From: CAVVEC01 sp963747105
GTDB taxonomy: Bacteria; Acidobacteriota; Terriglobia; Terriglobales; Acidobacteriaceae
Direction of reading: 5' to 3'
NCBI GenBank assembly: GCA_963747105.1
Contig: CAVVEC010000002.1
Location: 682,001 to 746,000, forward strand
DNA length: 64,000 bases
Each line of letters begins with the position of its first letter. The stretch's first letter is position 1. Below the pieces are notes generated by a model. That model was not told where the DNA came from, ran no database searches, and saw nothing but the letters and a program-made list of their open reading frames with translations. Position numbers and translations under genes: made by a program. Shown piece by piece: positions 10,258 to 20,361 of this stretch.

Positions 10258-11111
10258 AGCAGATCCCGAGTAGCAGCCTCGGGTGACTCCAGATCAAAAC
10301 GCACCAGCGCCAACTCTGGGCCATCGTGCGCACCGTTTATACAGACGGATCGACCGATCCGGATTTTCCATTCTCCGCTTAAACGCGCAGCTTCATGTAT
10401 GTGACCGTGCAACGTTAGCAGCGGTTGCCGCTCCTCGATAAACCGCTTCACTGCGATGCTGCCCACGTGCAAATCCAGCGGAACGTGCTCGTAAGTCTTC
10501 CCATCGAGTGCCGCTCGGTCTAAGGGCGTATCGCACGGTGGGGTGTGGAGGAGAAGTACCGCGCGATCGAGAGGGTCTTCTCCCACAAGGGAAGCGAGGT
10601 CTTTCTGGATCGTCGCCCATTTGGTCTCGCTTTCTTCCGTTGGCACGGTTCTACTGCCCTCCTCCGGAGAGACGCAGCCAGGCGGGACATACCGGGAAAC
10701 GTCGTAACGTTCCCAGTCCTTCAGCAGAAATGGGGTCGGCGGAACGTAGGCAAGGCCATAGATCGCGAAATCCCCCAAGAGACTCTTCCGTGCGTGGACG
10801 TAGTGCCAGAGGCCATCGCCTGCCGCAGCGACGAAGTCTTCCTCATAGCAACGTGGGTCGTCGTTACCGAGGATGAGGAAGATGTCGGGATAGTGCGCCC
10901 CTAAGGCGTCGCGGGTTCTTGTGAAAGTTGGGAGGAGATAGTCGTGAACAAAATCTTCATGTCCGAATTGAATTGCCGACAGCGCTGAGCGAGGAAGCAA
11001 GTCTCCACCGAGGAACACGGCAGAGGGGAGATGCCTGGTGATCGACGCGAGGAGTTTGTCGTACCGGTCGATCCTTCCGTGCAGGTCAGTGGCGAAAAAG
11101 CAAGGCGGCAA
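10254..11111 (-). CDS. Metallophosphoesterase (calcineurin-like)
   Basis: 285 aa. The dinuclear-metal motifs appear in order: TDLHGRID (DxH) at 8-15, GGDLLP at ~35-40, LGNDD (GND) at ~82-86, an LLLHTPP histidine at ~190, and LHGHIHEA (GHxH) at ~235-242. These are the full ligand set of calcineurin-type phosphoesterases. There is no signal peptide, so it is probably cytoplasmic; the substrate is unknown. Its stop overlaps the convergent PPDK-like stop by 4 bp. The start at 11109-11111 is the first good one; no strong ribosome site is seen. Confidence 0.85.
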   Translation of the reverse strand: MPPCFFATDLHGRIDRYDKLLASITRHLPSAVFLGGDLLPRSALSAIQFGHEDFVHDYLLPTFTRTRDALGAHYPDIFLILGNDDPRCYEEDFVAAAGDGLWHYVHARKSLLGDFAIYGLAYVPPTPFLLKDWERYDVSRYVPPGCVSPEEGSRTVPTEESETKWATIQKDLASLVGEDPLDRAVLLLHTPPCDTPLDRAALDGKTYEHVPLDLHVGSIAVKRFIEERQPLLTLHGHIHEAARLSGEWKIRIGRSVCINGAHDGPELALVRFDLESPEAATRDLL

Positions 11112-11406
11112 GACAAATCCCTTTTCTTATTTTGTTCTCAATCTTATAGCCCACTAGGTCCCATGGAAAAGCCCGCACGTCTGTACAACGGCCTAGCATG
11201 CTGATCTGAGGACGAAAGGCCGTTCACTTCCTAGGTTGGCTCGGCCGACTCAGCCGTTCCCGTGCTCTCTGTTTGTTGAACAAGATTCTCGTAAGCCTAG
11301 CCACGTTTACAATGAGACTCAGAATGTAGCTCAAAGCGAGAAGAACTTCCTTTGCTGCGGCGACCTGCCCTTTCATCGGGCCAATCGCTGCTGGTCAGGG
11401 TAGAAT

Positions 11407-12315
11407 TTGTCAGCAAAGAAAGTGCACAAAGTGGACAAACGAGTAGGCAATACGCGTATTGCGTTGCGCAACATTATGGCTGCGACGGACTTCTCTGCAC
11501 ACTCGGTGAGCGTCCTGACGCATGGTGCTGCCATCGCGCGCCGCTATCGGTCCAAGTTCTATGTGGCCCACGTCATTCCTACCGATGTCTACAAATCCGT
11601 ACCGACCGAAGCGATGGAGGAGGCGCTCAAACAAACCAGAGCATACGTGCAGGATGCGATGGCCAACCAGTTGCGCTTGGAATTTCTGCAAGCTGTGCAG
11701 AACGAACCGGTGATAAAGGAGGGCCAAGTCGCTCCGGAACTGCTGAAACTCGTTGCGGAGCGCAATATCGGCTTGCTAGTGATTGGTACAAGGGGACATC
11801 ACGGTCTCGACCGCCTGCTGCAGGGTTCCATCGCCGAAGAGGTCTTCCGGCAGGCACCTTGCCCCGTGCTGATCGTACCCCCAACCGCCGGTGAGCAGTC
11901 GGGCATACCGGTTCGGACTATTCTGTATCCCACAAGCTTCTCAGAAAACTCCCTTCGCGCTGCTCCGTATGCGTTCTCCCTGGCACGGAGACATCGTGCG
12001 CGGTTGATACTCCTGCACGTGTCGGCTGAGAGCAGTATTAACTCCCAAGAAGATCTTGTTCGCTTACAGGCGGCAGGCAAAGAGCGATTGCGACAGCTAC
12101 TTCCAACAAAGGGTGGACCCAGCCGCGAACCCATGGTCTGTGTAGATTTCGGAGCAGTCGAGAAGAAAATTGTTCGAGTTGCCGTGGAGAATGACGCGGA
12201 CTTGATCGTTTTGGGGATCGCAGCTGCGGGTGCTGCCGCCGCGCACCTCGCTGAAGGACTTACGTATAAGGTTGTAGGTGCAGCACCATGCCCGGTTCTC
12301 ACCATCCGCGCCTGA
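11407..12315 (+). CDS. Universal stress protein, two UspA domains (second loop degenerate)
   Basis: 302 aa tandem Usp protein. Domain 1 (~18-155) has the intact nucleotide loop GTRGHHGLDRLLQGSIAEEV and the CPVLIV strand. Domain 2 (~165-302) keeps the fold (ILYPTSFSENS, LILLHV, CPVLTI), but its loop is degenerate (GIAAAGAAAAHLAEG), losing the basic and small residues expected for ATP contact. The start is uncertain: TTG 11407 with a weak upstream GTCAGGG is possible, and an internal ATG at 11476 would trim the N-terminus of the fold. It stands alone between a metallophosphoesterase and a phosphatase. Confidence 0.85.
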   Translation: MSAKKVHKVDKRVGNTRIALRNIMAATDFSAHSVSVLTHGAAIARRYRSKFYVAHVIPTDVYKSVPTEAMEEALKQTRAYVQDAMANQLRLEFLQAVQNEPVIKEGQVAPELLKLVAERNIGLLVIGTRGHHGLDRLLQGSIAEEVFRQAPCPVLIVPPTAGEQSGIPVRTILYPTSFSENSLRAAPYAFSLARRHRARLILLHVSAESSINSQEDLVRLQAAGKERLRQLLPTKGGPSREPMVCVDFGAVEKKIVRVAVENDADLIVLGIAAAGAAAAHLAEGLTYKVVGAAPCPVLTIRA

Positions 12316-12546
12316 TCCGAGCGACGCCTTCTTTGATCGGCAATCAGGCTTCGTGCGCCGCAACAACGCTTACATGATGCTTTGCCGATTACTGACTGAC
12401 TCAAGGGGCAGAGCGCCCGGCGCGCGGAGAGTGCGGATGTCCCGCATCTCTAGTACAAACCCGTTACAAGCGTTTGCAAGATCCATGTTGACGGAACTAA
12501 GATCAGCGCGGAGCTGAACAGTCTGTAATCAGCCAAGAGTGCTCGC

Positions 12547-14130
12547 ATGCGCAAAGTTGGATCGCGGATCGCTATCACCCTGACCATAGTCGCGATGACT
12601 TGGACGGTATCGAGCCAGCAGGTCAAGCGATCTATTGGGAGCGACGCACCTCGGATCCAGCATGCAGCACCAGCCGATGCAACCACCCTTGCGACGCGGC
12701 AGCGGTTCTTGGAGATGTTTGCTCGAGCATACTTCCCGGGACGAACCGGCCAACTCCTGATCGTGCCGCGCGAAGGCGACTTCATCACGCGGCCCGACGT
12801 GGCGTACATGCACGGTTCGCCGTGGACGTATGACGTAGCGATTCCGCTGATGTTAGTGGGCCCCGCGGTAAGAGCGGGAACGTACTCGACTGCGGCCGTG
12901 CAGCAGGACGTTGCGCCAACCCTTGCGGCTGCGCTTGGGGTGCAGATGCCTCCCACGACGACAGGCCGTGTATTACCGGTTCTACGCACGGGTTTGGCTC
13001 GACCACGAGTGGTCATGCTGCTCGTCCTGGATGGCATGCGCCGGGATTACTTCGATCGCTACGCCGTGTCCATGCCAACGCTCACCGCCCTGCGCCAGCG
13101 TAGTGCCTGGTTCACTCAGGCGCGGGTTAACTTTCTTCCGACCAACACAGCGGTTGGGCACTCGACGCTCTCGACCGGGACCAATCCTCGCGTGCACGGA
13201 ATCACAGGGGTCAGCGTGTACGAGCGCACGCAGCGCCGCCGCCACGACTTCTTCGCGGGAGGAACGCCGCAAGACCTGATGGTATTGACGCTGGCTGACG
13301 TCTGGCAGCTGGCGACGGCTGGTCGCGCGGTCATATTGGCACAGGGCAGCATCGATCGAGCAGCGACGCCGCTCGCAGGACATGGAGCGTGTCAGTTGAA
13401 TGGAGTGCCTGTCGTTCTCGCAACCTACGATCAGGACTCGGGCAACTGGACCACAAACCCCAACTGTTTCCGGCTACCTGCGTATCTGAAGGATCGCAAC
13501 GCGAAAACACTGTGGCCAGCGAGCGGGGAGTGGATGGGTCACAAGATCGACTCGACCGGTGCGGTGCGATATTCGGCTCTGTTTCCAGCATTCGAAGCCG
13601 ATGCGATGGCCGCGATGATGGAGCGAGAGCCGCTCGGCGAAGACAACGTTCCAGACCTCATTCTGATGAACTACAAGGGCGCGGATTTCGTGGGCCACAA
13701 GTACGGTCCTGATTCGGACGAACTGCGCGTCACTCTCGGCGAGATGGATCGTCAATTGAAGCGGATGCTGAGTGTGTTAGAAGCAAAGGTTGGTAATGAC
13801 TATCTCCTTGCGGTGACCGCGGACCATGGCATGCCATCGGAACCATCGTCTCCGGATCGCCGGCACTTGGCACCATCGATCGTAGACCTGTTGCACGAGA
13901 AGTTTGATCCAGAGGCGAAGCAGCTGATTACGTCCTTCGAACCGGAAAACGGCCAGATCTTCGTCGATGAGGGCCGGCTGTCGCATCTTGGTCTGACGTT
14001 GCGTGACCTGGCTCATTTCCTCGAATCACAGCCGTTCCTTCTTGCGGTGTTCACAAACGACGATGTGCGCTCAGCCGCTAACGCGCTGAAGCCTGCGACG
14101 CCGGCGCGCATGCACTCGAAGTACAAATAG
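12547..14130 (+). CDS. Alkaline-phosphatase/NPP superfamily protein with permuted N-terminal segment
   Basis: 527 aa with an N-terminal signal peptide (~1-23). The region from ~155 to the end follows the PafA/type I phosphodiesterase plan: LLVLDGMRRDYF (first metal Asp), NFLPTNTAVGHSTLSTGTNP (nucleophile Thr region), NYKGADFVGHKYGP (Asp and His ligands) and AVTADHGMP (Asp-His). Unusually, the stretch before it (~95-150: HGSPWTYDVAIPLMLVGP, DVAPTLAAALGV, GRVLPVL) resembles what normally comes at the C-terminus of such phosphatases. It also lacks the His of the usual THVP metal site (here VAIP). Periplasmic or outer-surface phosphatase/phosphodiesterase activity is plausible but not assured. 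Confidence 0.8.
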   Translation: MRKVGSRIAITLTIVAMTWTVSSQQVKRSIGSDAPRIQHAAPADATTLATRQRFLEMFARAYFPGRTGQLLIVPREGDFITRPDVAYMHGSPWTYDVAIPLMLVGPAVRAGTYSTAAVQQDVAPTLAAALGVQMPPTTTGRVLPVLRTGLARPRVVMLLVLDGMRRDYFDRYAVSMPTLTALRQRSAWFTQARVNFLPTNTAVGHSTLSTGTNPRVHGITGVSVYERTQRRRHDFFAGGTPQDLMVLTLADVWQLATAGRAVILAQGSIDRAATPLAGHGACQLNGVPVVLATYDQDSGNWTTNPNCFRLPAYLKDRNAKTLWPASGEWMGHKIDSTGAVRYSALFPAFEADAMAAMMEREPLGEDNVPDLILMNYKGADFVGHKYGPDSDELRVTLGEMDRQLKRMLSVLEAKVGNDYLLAVTADHGMPSEPSSPDRRHLAPSIVDLLHEKFDPEAKQLITSFEPENGQIFVDEGRLSHLGLTLRDLAHFLESQPFLLAVFTNDDVRSAANALKPATPARMHSKYK

Positions 14131-14481
14131 AGTCGGCCTGATAACGTGTCGCACCGAGCGCTGGCAGTTCCCTTGACACCAGTTTGCACGGTTTCCCCCG
14201 AGTGGCTTGTTTGCGCCCGCTCCAGCTCAACGCGAGCCTTGGCGCGTGGACTCGAACGCCCGCGGGAATTAACGGGTTTGCCTGGCGCATACTGCCACCG
14301 GGTCCGGCTGATTCCTTCCGGATGACGCAAGTGACGGGCAACACGGAAGTTGGACGACAGGATGCCAAGTTCTCGTTCTGGACGTCTTCAGGCTCTGTAC
14401 CTTGCTTGGCCAGAATCCTTTGTCGAACAGTTGTTGCAGGGGCTCTTACCTGCTGAACACCCTGATGTTTATCATCTTCCT
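14131..14481. other. Intergenic, 351 bp
   Basis: No credible gene on either strand. It must hold the promoter of the downstream hemolysin-III gene, but I see no convincing -35/-10 pair, hairpin or repeat. Confidence 0.4.
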
Positions 14482-15123
14482 ATGGTCAAGGAACACAGGC
14501 TGGGCGACATCATCGCGAACTCCGTTACGCATGGCATCGGGGCGGCGCTCGCTCTCGCAGGAGCGGTCATACTGGTGGTCACTACGGTGGGTGGGACGGC
14601 TTGGCAGATTGCCAGTTGCTTGGTCTTTGGCTGCACACTGGTGGTGGTCTATGTCTGCTCTACTCTGTATCATTCGCTCGTTCGCACCCGTGCACGTCAC
14701 GTTCTGCAAATCATTGATCATTCAGCAATCTATCTTCTGATCGCCGGAACCTATACTCCCTTCGCCCTGGTGTCGCTGCGCGGGCAGTTGGGATGGCTTC
14801 TCTTCGCCATTGTGTGGGGCCTCGCCATCCTGGGAGTTCTGTTCAAGAGTTTCGCAATAGGACGTTTCCCCATCGCGTCGGTCGTCGTGTATGTGGGAAT
14901 GGGTTGGCTGGGCGTATTCGTGATGCGTCCTTTACTGCACGCTCTCACGTGGCACGGCATATTCTGGATTGCGCTGGGCGGCCTGCTCTATACCGTGGGC
15001 ATAGTCTTCTTCGCTTTCGACCGCCTGTCTTACTTCCACGCGTTATGGCATCTCTTTGTGCTGGCCGGAAGCATCTGTCACTACTTCGCCGTGCTCTTCT
15101 ATGTTGCCCAGCCGCGCACCTGA
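14482..15123 (+). CDS. Hemolysin III family membrane protein (PAQR/TrhA)
   Basis: 213 aa, seven predicted membrane helices. Family hallmarks: NSVTHGIGA in helix 1, STLYHS, IDHSAIYLLIAGTYTPF and the last-helix FHALWHLFVLAGS. The conserved Ser/Asp/His set forms the putative metal-dependent hydrolase site of PAQR proteins. In bacteria this family (TrhA) is linked to membrane-fluidity homeostasis; older annotations call it hemolysin. ATG 14482 is selected because MVKEHRLGD aligns with family starts; an upstream in-frame ATG (14350) adds 44 atypical residues. Confidence 0.88.
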   Translation: MVKEHRLGDIIANSVTHGIGAALALAGAVILVVTTVGGTAWQIASCLVFGCTLVVVYVCSTLYHSLVRTRARHVLQIIDHSAIYLLIAGTYTPFALVSLRGQLGWLLFAIVWGLAILGVLFKSFAIGRFPIASVVVYVGMGWLGVFVMRPLLHALTWHGIFWIALGGLLYTVGIVFFAFDRLSYFHALWHLFVLAGSICHYFAVLFYVAQPRT

Positions 15124-15669
15124 CGCGGAAACGCCTACAACTCATCTCAACGGTACTTCAGTAGAGGGGGCCTGATCGGCTGACAAACCGGACAAGTGGA
15201 GCGAACGCAAGCGGAAATCGGCGCTTAGCTCCCAGTGGTCAAAAAGGGGCTTCCCGCAGCAGCCGCAACCCGAGAAATCGGCGAATGTGCTGGTCAGGCG
15301 GGTATACCTTTTAAAAAGTTCTCTGGACTCAGGAAAACTCGCACCGTAACTGGCGAAGTCCGTATTCGGAAGTGTGAGCGGCCGCACTCTGACATTGCTG
15401 GAGATGTCACAGGGGGCTTACGCAGCGTCCACTTCGGGAACTAAGGCAGGGCAGGACTGCCGCAGCACCCGCTGCGACGGCACGAAATGCCTATAGTGAG
15501 CTGAATACGCTTAGTCGAGTCCGTTTCGGCGTTAACGGCGATGAAATTCTGAATTATCCTTATGTTCGCAAACCCCAAGTACACTGCGGTGCAGTGAAAC
15601 ATCGAGGCTTTCCCTCAGCCTCGGGCCACGGTGCTTGCGGAAAGCAAAGTGGCACTGGAGCGATGGCGC
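15124..15669. other. Intergenic, 546 bp
   Basis: Between the hemolysin-III gene and the Mg2+ ATPase. Short open frames exist on both strands but none resembles a known protein or has a good ribosome site. An Mg2+-responsive leader could lie here, as upstream of mgtA in enterics, but I cannot identify one by eye. Confidence 0.4.
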
Positions 15670-18214
15670 ATGTCAACACGAGCCGCCCTTGCCAACGATT
15701 TCTGGGATAGGCCGCTGCCGGAACTGCTGCAGCTGCTGCATACGACTCCGTCTGGGCTGACTTCGGACGAGGCGAACCGGCGACTGCGTCTCTATGGCCC
15801 AAACAGCTTTGTGAAGGAGTCGCGCTTCGCAGCTCTCTTCAGTTTTCTCCGCTTAGTTGCCAATCCACTGGTCATCATCCTTCTTATTGCTAGCGGCGCA
15901 TCTCTGGCATTGGGTGACCGAATCGGTGGACTGATCATCATCTCCATCGTGCTGCTCAGCGTGCTGCTGAACTTCTTCATGGAGTTCCAAGCTCGACATG
16001 CGGTGGAGAAGATTCAAAAACAGGTTGCCACGACTGCTGCCGTTATTCGGGATGGGCAAGAGCGGGAACTTCTCATAGCGGAACTGGTTCCCGGAGACAT
16101 CATCCGGCTGAGTGCTGGCGACCTCGTGCCGGCGGATGCTCGGCTGCTCAAGGAAACCGACCTGCAGGTGCGCGAGTCAGCGCTCACCGGAGAGTCTCTG
16201 CCCGTCGAGAAGTCAGCGGCTGATCTTCCATCGGGCAAACACGGTGTCTGCCGATGCGAGCAACAGCGTTTTCCTGGGAACCGCGGTTCAGACCGGGATT
16301 GGTACCGCAGTCATCGTTCGCACCGGCAGGGATACCGCTTTCGGTGAAATTGCGAAGCGCCTCGCCACGCAGCCTCCGGAAACCGAGTTCGCCCGTGGCA
16401 TACGGCACTTCGGCATGATGATCACCTGGATAACGATGCTGCTGGTGCTTTTCGTCTTGCTGGTAAACATCATCCTCCACCGTCCTCTGCTGGAGTCGTT
16501 CCTCTTTTCGGTCGCACTTGCCGTGGGGATGACGCCGGAGATGATGCCGATGATCATCACAGTCACGCTGGCTCAGGGCGCGAGGCGGATGACCAAGAAG
16601 AAGGTCCTCGTCAAGCAACTGGCGGCAATCGAGGACTTCGGCAGCATAGACATTCTCTGCAGTGATAAGACGGGGACACTCACAGAAGGCGAGATCGTGC
16701 TTGACCGGCACGTCGACGTCCAAGGGAAGGATGAGGAGAACGTCCTGCGGATGATCTATCTCAACAGTTACTTTGAAGCCGGCATCAAGAGCCCCCTGGA
16801 TGCTGCGATCTTGAAGCACGAGCACCCTTCCATTGCGGAGTACGAAAAGGTGGACGAGATTCCCTTCGACTTCAACCGCAAGCGCCTTTCCGTGGTGGTG
16901 CGGCATGGTGACGAGTATCTCCTCATCACCAAGGGCGAGGCTGAGAGCGTCTTTGCCATCTGTCAGACCGTCAACATCGATGGGAGCCCCCAACCGTTCG
17001 ATGAAAGCCAGCGGGCTCGAGCAGCGGAGACCTTCAAGAAGCTGAGTGCCGACGGGTACCGCGTTCTCGGGGTTGCAGTGCGGAAGGTGGAGAAGCAGGA
17101 TGCCTACACCGTGACCGCTGAGCACCAAATGACCCTCATCGGATTTGCAGCATTCCTTGACCCCCCGAAGGAAGGGATTCATTCCGTTCTTGCGGCGCTC
17201 AAACAGAATGGTATTTCCGTGCTTATCATGACCGGAGACAACCAATATGTGACCCAGAAGGTCGCCCATGACGTCGGGCTGGAAACGGCCCGCATTCTCA
17301 CGGGGAACGAGGTCGATACGATGGACAATCCTGCTCTGGCCTACCAGGCCGAGAACGGTGCCATCTTCGCCCGCATGTCCCCGGAACAGAAGGACCGGGT
17401 GATTCTCGCTCTTAAAGCACGTGGGCATGTCGTCGGGTACATAGGTGACGGCATCAACGATGCTCCGTCGTTGCACACCGCTGATGTTGGCATTTCCGTC
17501 ATCAACGGAGTGGAGGTGGCCAAAGACGCTGCCAAAGTCATCTTGCTGGAGAAGGATCTTGCGGTGTTGAACGAAGGGGTGTATGAAGGGCGGCGCTCCT
17601 TCGCCAACATCATGAAGTACATCATCATGGGCACGAGCTCGAACTTCGGCAACATGTTCAGCATGGCTGGGGCATCGCTCTTCCTGCCCTTCCTGCCTAT
17701 GCTGCCGACTCAAATTCTGCTGAACAACTTCCTCTATGACATTTCCCAGATCAGTATCCCCGGCGACAATGTCGATCCCGCCCTGCTGCACCGGCCCAAG
17801 CGATGGCAAATCGGGTTCATTCGCCAGTTCATGATCATCATCGGTCCCATCAGCTCGATCTATGATTTCCTCACCTTCGGGGTACTCCTCTGGGTATTCC
17901 ACGCCTCCACGAACGCGCCGCTATTTCACACTGGATGGTTCGTGGAATCCCTTGCAACCCAGACCCTCGTCATTCTTGTGATCCGGACGGCAGCCAATCC
18001 TCTAAAGAGCGGCCCCAGTCGGACGTTGCTGATCAGCGTGTTAGCTGTTGTCGCAGTCGCCGTAGTGCTCCCCTATACGCCAGTCGGAACACTCTTGCGC
18101 TTTACTCCGCTACCAGTGTCGTTGTTGGGCACGATTGCGGTTCTCGCCGTGACCTACCTGTTACTGGTACAGGCTGTTAAGTCCTGGTTCTACCGGCGAC
18201 ACGCGCTGCTTTGA
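15670..18214 (+). CDS. mgtA: Magnesium-translocating P-type (P3B) ATPase (single-base frameshift)
   Basis: Repaired length ~847 aa, close to the usual ~900. P-ATPase landmarks in order: TGES actuator motif, M4 region VGMTPEMMPMIITVTLAQGA, phosphorylation site CSDKTGTLTEGE, a KGEAE nucleotide-domain motif, MTGDN and GDGINDAPSLHTADVGISV. NNFLYDISQ and IPGDNVDP in the last membrane part are typical of MgtA/MgtB. The frame breaks near 16233-16239 (GGG or AAA run); dropping one base joins SAADLPS to NTVSADASNSVFLGT. ATG 15670 follows a weak GGAG; GTG 15631 is an alternative. It would import Mg2+ across the inner membrane using ATP. Confidence 0.87.
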
Positions 18215-18462
18215 CAGAGACGCCCGTGCGTTTTAGCGGTGCTCCACTAATTCTGTAGCCTCCGCCTCGGCTTTGTTCCGATGCAAAATGTTAGGCGCGA
18301 GCGTTACGGGATGAATTGTCAATGCTGCGGGTTGGGAAAACGCGCCCACACCTTCGCTGGAGGAACCTGACTCCTCAACTCCCTGTCGACCGTGACTTTG
18401 GTCACAGCCAGTTGTCGCCTCTGCGCGTAGGCTTGGCGGTTGGTGCATTCAAGGCGACAGCT

Positions 18463-20361
18463 GTGGCCGAACCACGCTACAACGTCCGGGTGGCGGATCA
18501 TGAGTACTGGCGAGAGCAGATCAAATGCCAGTACGCGTGCCCAGTTCATACTGATGCGCGTGGCTATGTGCGGGCCATTGCCGCGGGCGACTATGAACAT
18601 GCCTACCTGATTGCACGTGGGCCCAATCCTTTAGCGTCCCTTTGCGGCCGTATTTGTGGTGCGCCATGCGAGGCGGCCTGCCGTAGGGGAATCATCGATC
18701 AGCCGATTTCCATCCGAGCCCTGAAGCGGTTTGTCTGTGAGAAGTTCGGGAGCGATGCACGCAGGGATGCTGGGCGCGAACTGTTTCCTTACCTGAAGAA
18801 CAAGACGGAGACGCGCCAGTGTGACGACATTGAAGAACTCAGCCACCTGCTTGAGTTCCTTTCGAATGCCAGCTTTCCCGAACCCACCGGAGAACGAGTC
18901 GCGATCATCGGTTCTGGCCCCGCCGGTCTAGCCGCCGGACACGATCTCGCCTTGATGGGATTCCGCCCCACGATCTTTGAGATGGAACCGCAGCCTGCCG
19001 GAATGCTGTACACGGGTGTTCCCGGATATCGCCTGCCGCGGGAACTGATCCGGGCAGAGGTCGCGGTAATTCAGTCCCTTGGCGTCGAAATCCGTTGCAG
19101 CACACAGGTCGGGAAGGATGTCAGCTTTGTAGATCTTCGGCGCGACTTTGCGGCCGTCATCATCGCCTGTGGCGCGAAGCGCTCGCGGGCGCTCCCCATT
19201 CCCAACGCCGACGCTATTGGCGTGATGGGTGGAGTGGACTTTCTGCGCGATGTGTCACTGGGCAAAGAAATTTCGCTGGGGCAGCGGGTCATTGTGATCG
19301 GTGGCGGCAACGTTGCTTACGACGTCGCCCGGACGGTGCTGCGGCAGGAAGAATATGACGTGTCGCGCACGGCGGCCCGCATGGCGGGTGTGCGGCAGGT
19401 GAACTTGGTTTGTCTGGAATCTCTTGAAGAGATGCCTGCCGACACGGTCGAAATCCTTGAAGGTCAAGAAGAGGGCGTTACACGCCACAACAGTTGGGGG
19501 CCGAGAGAGGTTCTGGTCGAGGAGAGGAACGGACAGAAATTTGTACGCGGCGTGAAGTTCGCACGCTGCACGCGAGTGTATGACGAGAACAAACGGTTTG
19601 CACCGAAATTCGATGAGTCGACGACAACTGAAATCGAAGCTGACACGGTCCTCCTTTCAGTCGGGCAGTCTGCGGACCTCAGTTTTATCGATGCGCAACG
19701 CGATGGGATCGAGATGCGCTCGCCGCAGCAGATCGTCAACGACCCGGTGACCTGTGCGACTTCAGCACCCAGCATATTCGTTGCGGGCGACATTGCCTAC
19801 GGACCCCGGCTCATGATCCATGCCATTGCCAGCGGCAAGCAGGCGGCTCGTTCGGTCTATCGTTACCTACGTGGTATGGAAATCACGCCCCAAGAAGTCC
19901 AGTTCCATTTCCCCATCGAGCACTATCGCCGCGAAAAACATTACGAGCGGCGGGCACGGCTGCACATTCCTGCACGGTCCGCGGAAGAACGCCTGAAGAG
20001 TCCGACCGCACTCGTCGAGATCGGATACAGCGAGGAACAGGCGTGCGCCGAAGCCGGCCGCTGCCTCGACTGCGGCATCAACACCATCTTCGACGGGGAA
20101 CGTTGCATTTTGTGCGGCGGCTGCGTGGATGTCTGTCCTACTGTATGTCTGAAACTGGTGACGTTCGACCGTTTAACACTTACACCCGAACTTGAGACCG
20201 CCACGCGCGAGTTGAACCTCGATCCTACCGATCTCTCCGCCATCATTAAGGATGAAGAGCGCTGTATCCGCTGCGGATTGTGTGCCCAGCGCTGTCCAAC
20301 CACCGCCATCACCATGGAACAGTTCAGTTTTGCCAAGGAGTGGAAGCCATGTCCCGTCTAG
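18463..20361 (+). CDS. GltD-like FAD/NAD(P) oxidoreductase with Fe-S clusters (first gene of respiratory operon)
   Basis: 632 aa. An N-terminal Cys-rich Fer4_20 domain (CQYACPVHTDARGY, CGRICGAPCEAACRRG, ~20-75) is followed by an FAD-binding GSGPAGLAAGHDLALMG at ~147 and an NAD(P) site GGGNVAYDVARTV at ~283, as in the glutamate synthase small subunit. The C-terminus adds two ferredoxin-like 4Fe-4S sites (CILCGGCVDVCP, CIRCGLCAQRCP). Start GTG 18463 has AAGG at 18451-18454 and fits family starts; an upstream frame to 18316 is not family-like. It overlaps the Rieske gene by 13 bp, so it is likely co-translated. It probably passes electrons from NAD(P)H or ferredoxin into the downstream respiratory chain. 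Confidence 0.85.
   Translation: MAEPRYNVRVADHEYWREQIKCQYACPVHTDARGYVRAIAAGDYEHAYLIARGPNPLASLCGRICGAPCEAACRRGIIDQPISIRALKRFVCEKFGSDARRDAGRELFPYLKNKTETRQCDDIEELSHLLEFLSNASFPEPTGERVAIIGSGPAGLAAGHDLALMGFRPTIFEMEPQPAGMLYTGVPGYRLPRELIRAEVAVIQSLGVEIRCSTQVGKDVSFVDLRRDFAAVIIACGAKRSRALPIPNADAIGVMGGVDFLRDVSLGKEISLGQRVIVIGGGNVAYDVARTVLRQEEYDVSRTAARMAGVRQVNLVCLESLEEMPADTVEILEGQEEGVTRHNSWGPREVLVEERNGQKFVRGVKFARCTRVYDENKRFAPKFDESTTTEIEADTVLLSVGQSADLSFIDAQRDGIEMRSPQQIVNDPVTCATSAPSIFVAGDIAYGPRLMIHAIASGKQAARSVYRYLRGMEITPQEVQFHFPIEHYRREKHYERRARLHIPARSAEERLKSPTALVEIGYSEEQACAEAGRCLDCGINTIFDGERCILCGGCVDVCPTVCLKLVTFDRLTLTPELETATRELNLDPTDLSAIIKDEERCIRCGLCAQRCPTTAITMEQFSFAKEWKPCPV

Noticed and set aside
15142..15387. 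81-codon minus-strand frame between hemolysin-III and MgtA genes
   Set aside because: No recognisable family, poor start context, and codon use unlike neighbours.
16184..17902. 572-codon open frame on the minus strand opposite MgtA
   Set aside because: It mirrors conserved P-ATPase motifs on the other strand, has His/Asp/Glu-rich shadow composition and no ribosome site or family motif.
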